DNA of 64,000 nucleotides, from assembly GCA_028532985.1 (NCBI GenBank), contig JANCIK010000005.1:936501-1000500 (forward strand), read 5' to 3'. Shown one piece after another: positions 58,817 to 64,000 of this stretch. This stretch comes from Stropharia rugosoannulata (lineage: Eukaryota; Basidiomycota; Agaricomycetes; Agaricales; Strophariaceae). Below the pieces are notes generated by a model. The model had not been told where the DNA came from and did no database searches. It saw only the letters and a program-made list of their open reading frames with translations. A program made the translations under genes and the position numbers. Each line of letters opens with the position of its first letter. The first letter of the stretch is position 1.

Positions 58817-61001
58817 CGGTGCAGAGACGTGTGATTGAGATTCTGTTGGATAGGTGGACACGAGGAGACGGCGTGAAAGAGTGTGATAAAAGGTGGGGAG
58901 TCAAAAAAACATGCGGTTATATACCAGCCGCGCGATGAGTAAGGTCACCAAACACCGATTCAACAGAAATTGCGCCCTGCTCACTATGCTATTGATCGGA
59001 ATGTGGCTGTCCCGAATGTGGCAGGATTTTCTCCCCAGGTTTTGATACACTGCATTCTACGAAATTGGAGGTTGCAATATTTGAAAAGGCGTAACGTATC
59101 GGGCGACCCCGACTACTCAGGGCGGAACAGACTGTGGGTTCCACCAAAACCATGGGCAAGCCGCAAAATACCTGGAATATGTGTGTCAAGATGTCACGCC
59201 AACGTCATGTATAAATGGGACAAACGCTGGAGAAATGGTACAATTTTAACCTGGGCAGACTTTCGGCTCACCCATGCCTTTTGCGGCCAGTCGTCCTCGT
59301 GCATCATGAACTTAGAATTTAAAAAAGACTAAAATATTTGATGACTGTTCGGATCCCAATCTTACCTCTGACTTACACTGCAAGATAGTCAAGCCCGGCA
59401 AGATTAAATGACGCAATTATGTGTGCGCATCGATCGCGAGTTTAAATGCAGTAACCTGAATCACTGAAGCTGAAGCTTGAAGCGCTGAAGGGTCGCATTT
59501 GGTTTTGAGTTGCAATTGAGGGAAGACCATGGCTTTCACTGTGAGACCCTTCCGCAGTTACGAGCATGAACAAGTATGTATTGGCATCCCCGGTTGGTGA
59601 TGGATAAACGTCTATACAAGTATAGATGAGCTTGAAAATGATCATACAGAATGGAATATGCAATAAGTAAATCCGTACAGTAGATAGGGCTTAGTTTCTG
59701 ACAAGGTATCAGAACTATACTAGCCAGTTGCAACCTAGCGAAAGCCAACCTAGTAAACTCACACAAAAACTACATATTGCTTGGTATCTACGTAGAAATA
59801 AATACCATCCATTTCTTCGGAGATGTCACTTGGGACAAATATATTTCATTAACCGATGGGTATATGTAGTCAGTTATTTAAAATCAAAGTTATGTCATTT
59901 CGTTGCATCGGTGTTGCTGTGAGCTTTCATAGGCTCACACGGATGTCTGCCTCATGTACCCATTCCAAGTAACGTGAATAGTCTGCAACGGGTCTAAAAG
60001 GATATCAAAGGAGAAGTATACCTGTACATCAAGCGCGCCTTTCATTGCGTATGAGCTGCCAGTCAATTCGGAGTTCCGTTACACTCTATGAGGCGTCGAA
60101 AAGGATGAATAAGAGCCGGTTCTTTGCTTCCTGTGTATGTGGTATTTTGGAGACAGGATGTATATCCTGGCACATATTCATCACAGACGATGACTCTTCC
60201 AAGATCTTCAGCGTCACTGGGCAGGTGCAGGGCCAGGTCGCGTTCCAGACCAGACCAGACTTTCTATGAACAGAAGTCAACTAATGGCTATCGTCAGTGT
60301 GATGACCCTGTAATACGTAGTATAGCTAACCTTCTAATTATATAAGCTGTATAAGGCTGTAAGTATACCAAGTATCATATGAGCGTACATAGAATGAGCT
60401 GACGTACTTTGGACGTGCTACGTAAAGCAGCCCCAGCGCGCCAAGATTAAACTCAAAGGATCTCGCTGAGGGAACGTCATTAGCCAGGCACCTCTGATGA
60501 AGCTTCGTGGTCGATGATACTTCAAGAATACGATTCTGTGAAGTACAATCAAGAATAGCGAATAGACATAGGTCACTTTTTGAGCGCGTATTATGACGGT
60601 CTGTTGGTCCATAAGCGCCAAGATGTCGGACAGCATGCGCTGCCGACTATCATCACGGCCCTCCGGATGCACCGTGACGTTTGCTGTGAGACACAGAACT
60701 ATCCTTGGAGGTAACAGGGCGCTTAGCGTGTTGGTAACGGAGTCAAAAAAGAACATTACAGAGAAGAGAGGGTCATCCAACCGATACTGCGGAATCCTGC
60801 AGATTGCATAAAATTTGAGTACTGATCACTAGAAGGACCCTTCTAAGTACTGCCAGCTAAGGGAAGCCTCTTGCCGCCTCCATGCATCACGTCAACAGAA
60901 AAGGCTTCATGACGAAGTCAAAATTAAAAGCGGCCTGCCTATGAGAGGGACGCGACGAATGTTGATTCATACCTACATGGGGCGAATGCGTTGTGCCCGA
61001 G
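58817..61001. other. Gene-poor region
   Basis: No supported gene. The minus-strand frame 60418-60780 (LPPRIVLCLTANVTVHPEGR ...) has no ATG at its start and could be an exon of an unrecognised gene or a remnant. Short frames at 60086-60280 show no motif. Confidence 0.4.
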
Positions 61002-62044
61002 TTACTGGTGAAGTCCATCAGTTGGATTCAGTCTTTGACGCTGTGTCGATTCTTGGCGTCTCTTTTCTGTGGCGGCCTTGGCTTCACTCAAAGGTTTGCT
61101 CCATCGTGCTGCCGGCGGATCCCAGATGCCGAATTCTCTTTTCATGTCCTCCACGTTCTGATCCCACCGTTTCTCCCAGTAGACGGTTATGAGACTTTGA
61201 GCGCTCCCACCGCACTTGAGTGCCCATGGCACGTATTCGGAGAACAGACGAGCGCGCTTCTTTTGAGAAAGACGAAGAGGGCCAAAGAGTGCAGCAAGGC
61301 CAGTCATTGGAAGGCCAAGATTGGCAAATTCAAAGTACTTGAGAGCGAGCTCTGATTCGACATTTACGGGCATGTTGCATATGCAATGGTAAAAATCGTG
61401 GCATTCACGATACCGTTGCATGACGTAGGCTAGCTCCGGATCGTCGATATAGTGCACCTAAAAGCATAGTCAGCAAACAGTATTATATAGTTATGTGATA
61501 ACCCGACATACCGGTGCCCTTGTATCTGGGGTCACCCCACACCTCTCAAGCCATGTCACGTATGCTCGTCCGAAAGTGCCTTCTGGGTATCGAGCTAACT
61601 CATCCATGCTGACTGTAGTCGAGTTAATGCGTGGTCGATCTTTCAGAATTCGGCGCCCTTCAGGGCTTTCCAGCATACGGTCCCTTAAGTGTGAAAGACT
61701 GGGACCTGCGGTAGTTTCCCCCAGCGCAGCGACCATATCTGTTGATGCATATGTTTAGACAACATTGGCACTGCGTAAAGTAGAAGTTACTCACCCCCTC
61801 TACGTGGATCTGTTATCGCCATGTAGGCCGATCCAACTGTAAGCAATGCATTCTCAAACCAGTTGAGTGGGATATGACCCTTGTATGCTGGTGTGCTAAG
61901 CAACCGTTGACTTGGGTTGGTTCCAATGAGATTCAACTGTGTCCTTTGCTTGCTTCGTCGACATGCGTTTGTAAGAAGTACCGTGGAGGACTTCAAGTAT
62001 ATCGTTGCACGTTGGGCAACTCCTGCGGAAGCAACCAGCGACAT
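61002..62044 (-). CDS. COQ4: Ubiquinone biosynthesis protein Coq4
   Basis: Mitochondrial protein required for coenzyme Q synthesis, an organiser of the CoQ complex and proposed to act on the CoQ head group. Three exons, 61795-62044, 61512-61738 and 61002-61457 (introns of 56 and 54 nt), give 310 residues. A basic N-terminus follows MSLVASAGVAQRATIYLKSS. DPRRGDMVAALGETTAG spans the first junction and is highly characteristic of Coq4. The metal-binding motif HDxxH-x11-E is intact (His179, Asp180, His183, Glu195). The C-terminus is Gln/Arg-rich and hydrophilic. Confidence 0.95.
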
Positions 62045-62718
62045 ACCGAATAATACAACTTGGACTTCGGACGAGATAAGTTGGAATTTGAGTTGATTTG
62101 AGACTTGTAGAAGTAGTCCAAGGGAAGGCGAACCGACTAGAGTTGTCTTATAACGTTCGTTTGTTATAGCTGACTCGAAGACTTGAGCAAGACTTGAATT
62201 GTTGTCGGGAACGTCGCGGGACCAACGCTAGAGTCTAGACTCCAGACTCCAGGCTGGCGCCTGGATGGGCTGGTAAATTCCTGGATCACGTGCTCTCTGG
62301 ACGCGATGCGCCTTATGTAAGAGAACTTGGCCACGGCTAATAGGAGGCTATTAATAGACTATACCCTCAGCGGCGCTGAAGACTTTGGCCATAACGGACC
62401 CATCTTTACAGGCATGCATATCTCTTCTTGACTATGTATAATTACGGATTGACCACTATTGTCACCTGTGGAACAACTATATCGTGCGCTTGGCCATTTG
62501 AAGTATGCCACTGATGGGTCGCTCAGCTTGAAGCCAAGCTGCAGTTCAAATAGCTATCTGGTGCTTTAGAGACGTGGCCCATATTTACTCAGGACAAAAC
62601 TGGTAATGGACCGTGCCACAGGCTATATAAAAAGCGCTAAAATGAAGGTTGCTCTTTGCTTACAACTCCCTATTCCCCTCTTCCGTCTGTCCAGCAGCCT
62701 ACTGTTACAGCGGTAGAC
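62045..62718. other. Divergent promoter region
   Basis: Between COQ4 (-) and the small zinc-finger gene (+). A TATATAAA-like box at 62622-62630 lies 90-100 nt upstream of the latter's ATG. Confidence 0.5.
62622..62630 (+). promoter_or_regulatory. TATA-like box
   Basis: CTATATAAAA-like sequence about 90 nt before the ATG at 62719. Assigned by position and sequence only. Confidence 0.4.
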
Positions 62719-63633
62719 ATGAGATCCCACTCAGAAATCAGTTTCTCCACATTCAAACACACATCTTCCAGGCTCCAGCTGCCCAGGATATATTTTGGTA
62801 CCGGTCATTCTCGTGGAAAGGGACTGAGAGCCATGAAGTACTCAAAATACGGCGCATCCACTAGTAATTTGAGCCTCGCTAGCAACACTGTCGACCAAAA
62901 CGAGCCACAGCCTCCCAGACAGGGAAAACAACTCCCTCCAATGCTAACAGAGCACGGCAGCAGAACGTCACCAACTCATTCTGAAGAATACCTACTTGAA
63001 TACGCATCTCCTCCCTACACGCCACCAGAATTTTCGACTCATTCCGAAGAATATTTACTTGAATACGCATCTCCTCCATACACGCCACCAGATTTTTCCA
63101 ATGGTTACTTGCCCACGTTACCACATTGTCAAGCCTATGCAAGGATCCAACAAGCTTTACAAGCAGTGGTCAGTTATGTTTTCAAGTGTTGCAAGTCCTC
63201 ATTAATCGTTCGCGTTTTGAATACTCATAGAGACGAGAGGTAGATGAAGTAGTGAGAAGTTCGAAACCGGGCGGTAAGTTTATGTGCCCGCGCTACAAGT
63301 GCAGAAAACGCTTTGCCAATGAACGCGGTTTGACATCTCACATACTTTCGCATAATAGCTCCCAGGACATCACGTTAGTGCATGCCATCGTACCCAACGC
63401 TGCTTAAATACTTACCTAGTATCTGCCTATCAGATTATCTACTTGTCGTCGTTGTCAAGGAGCCTATTACGCCCCTACGCCAGAGCATCTTTGTGATCAG
63501 AACTTAAAAGAACGCGATTCCAGTAAGTTATCCTTCCCACCTTGCATAATGTAAATTTTGTCTTCATACACTGCGGTCTGTCATAGATCGGCGCTTCTTC
63601 CACAAGCTGAAATCTACGCTTAACTTCGCCTAG
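62719..63633 (+). CDS. Small C2H2 zinc-finger protein with tandem repeat
   Basis: Four exons, 62719-63168, 63231-63373, 63434-63522 and 63587-63633, total 729 nt (242 residues). Residues 86-127 are two near-identical 21-residue repeats (THSEEYLLEYASPPYTPPEF plus one). A classical finger follows, C-x4-C-x12-H-x3-H (CPRYKCRKRFANERGLTSHI ...). A second Cys/His group (CRRCQGAYYAPTPEHLC) lies in exon 3 and is not a standard C2H2 spacing. The protein ends in a basic tail. It may be a DNA-binding regulator, but the family is unknown. The first ATG giving an open frame into all exons was chosen. Confidence 0.7.
62974..63099 (+). repeat. 63-bp in-frame tandem duplication
   Basis: Two adjacent 63-bp units (62974-63036 and 63037-63099) differ at a handful of mostly synonymous positions and encode the 21-residue repeat of the zinc-finger gene. 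Confidence 0.85.
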
Positions 63634-64000
63634 TTCCTGCTGCGCTTATCAAGTCCACTGTAATGTATATGAGTCAGACTTCCTTTTTACTTCTGATAAA
63701 CAGGAGAATTGAGCGGTGACAATCAAGGATATTATGTATTTTTTATAGAGTTATATTAGAAACTAAGGAATGTTGATGACTGCCGCACCAGGCAGCGTCA
63801 TTAATACCTATAAACCTGACACAAAGACCTACTCAGTACGCGTGCTTATCCCGCGACTCCTTTCGGCACGCGTCTGAGCAGAAATAATCGTCCTCGCTCT
63901 GCGGCATGGTCAGACATAGAATACAAGGTTGGGCGTATCCGCTAGTGACTGCCATCCTTTAATTTCCACATAGGATGAACATATCGAATTAGCACTCGCA
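63634..64000. other. Window end, no gene seen
   Basis: Probable 3' flank of the zinc-finger gene. No supported frame. Confidence 0.45.

Noticed and set aside
1..64000. CRISPR array, rRNA, phage or bacterial operon
   Set aside because: No spaced direct repeats, no rRNA core sequences, and gene structure is clearly eukaryotic and intron-rich throughout.

Overview
The window looks like nuclear DNA of a mushroom-forming basidiomycete (Agaricomycetes). Genes are cut by many short introns (mostly 45-65 nt, GT-AG) that can be spliced by eye into in-frame proteins. Several families are typical of that group: DUF6534 and DUF6535 membrane proteins, an F-box protein, secreted small proteins, a CE4 chitin deacetylase and a Zn2Cys6 regulator. 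No prokaryotic, viral or CRISPR feature was seen. Gene models below were built by hand; for most genes the exon lengths were checked to sum to a multiple of three.

Layout. 1.1-4.9 kb (-): a CRZ1-type C2H2 zinc-finger regulator with an 874-nt intron. 4.9-13 kb: gene-poor, with one 740-bp transposon-like element bounded by terminal inverted repeats (10456-11195) and one unrecognised two-exon gene. 13.0-14.3 kb (+): secreted, cysteine-rich, C-terminally anchored protein. 14.9-16.3 kb (-): DHHC palmitoyltransferase whose frame is only restored by a one-nucleotide exon. 17-18.7 kb (+): F-box protein. 19-19.7 kb (+): secreted DUF4430-like protein, with two decayed copies at 23 kb. 20.35-22.7 kb (+): DUF6535 membrane protein. 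23.6-24.7 kb (-): NAD(P)-binding SDR. 25.1-26.4 kb (-): chitin deacetylase. 27.4-31.3 kb (-): Zn2Cys6 fungal transcription factor. 33.3-35.8 kb (-): two secreted paralogues flanking an intron-containing tRNA-Lys(CTT). 37-39.7 kb (-): ATM1 mitochondrial ABC exporter. 40.6-41.5 kb (-): glutathione S-transferase. 42.5-51.2 kb (-): tandem triplication of a WD40/DUF2415 gene, one long copy and two short ones. 51.7-53.2 kb (+): DUF6534 membrane protein. 54.2-56.1 kb (-): PGS1. 56.6 kb (+): small unknown protein. 58.2-58.8 kb (-): small membrane protein. 61-62 kb (-): COQ4. 62.7-63.6 kb (+): small C2H2 protein with a 21-residue tandem repeat.

The genes do not form a single pathway. Three encode mitochondrial membrane functions (ATM1, PGS1, COQ4), and ATM1 lies next to a glutathione S-transferase. 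The most striking signal is splicing architecture: a 1-nt exon in the DHHC enzyme (completing the Trp of DHHC-P-W), a 6-nt exon in the Zn2Cys6 factor (completing the third zinc-binding Cys), a 12-nt exon in the chitin deacetylase and a probable 13-nt exon in the DUF6534 gene. The first three sit inside the family motif. A standard gene finder would probably miss them and call the genes broken.
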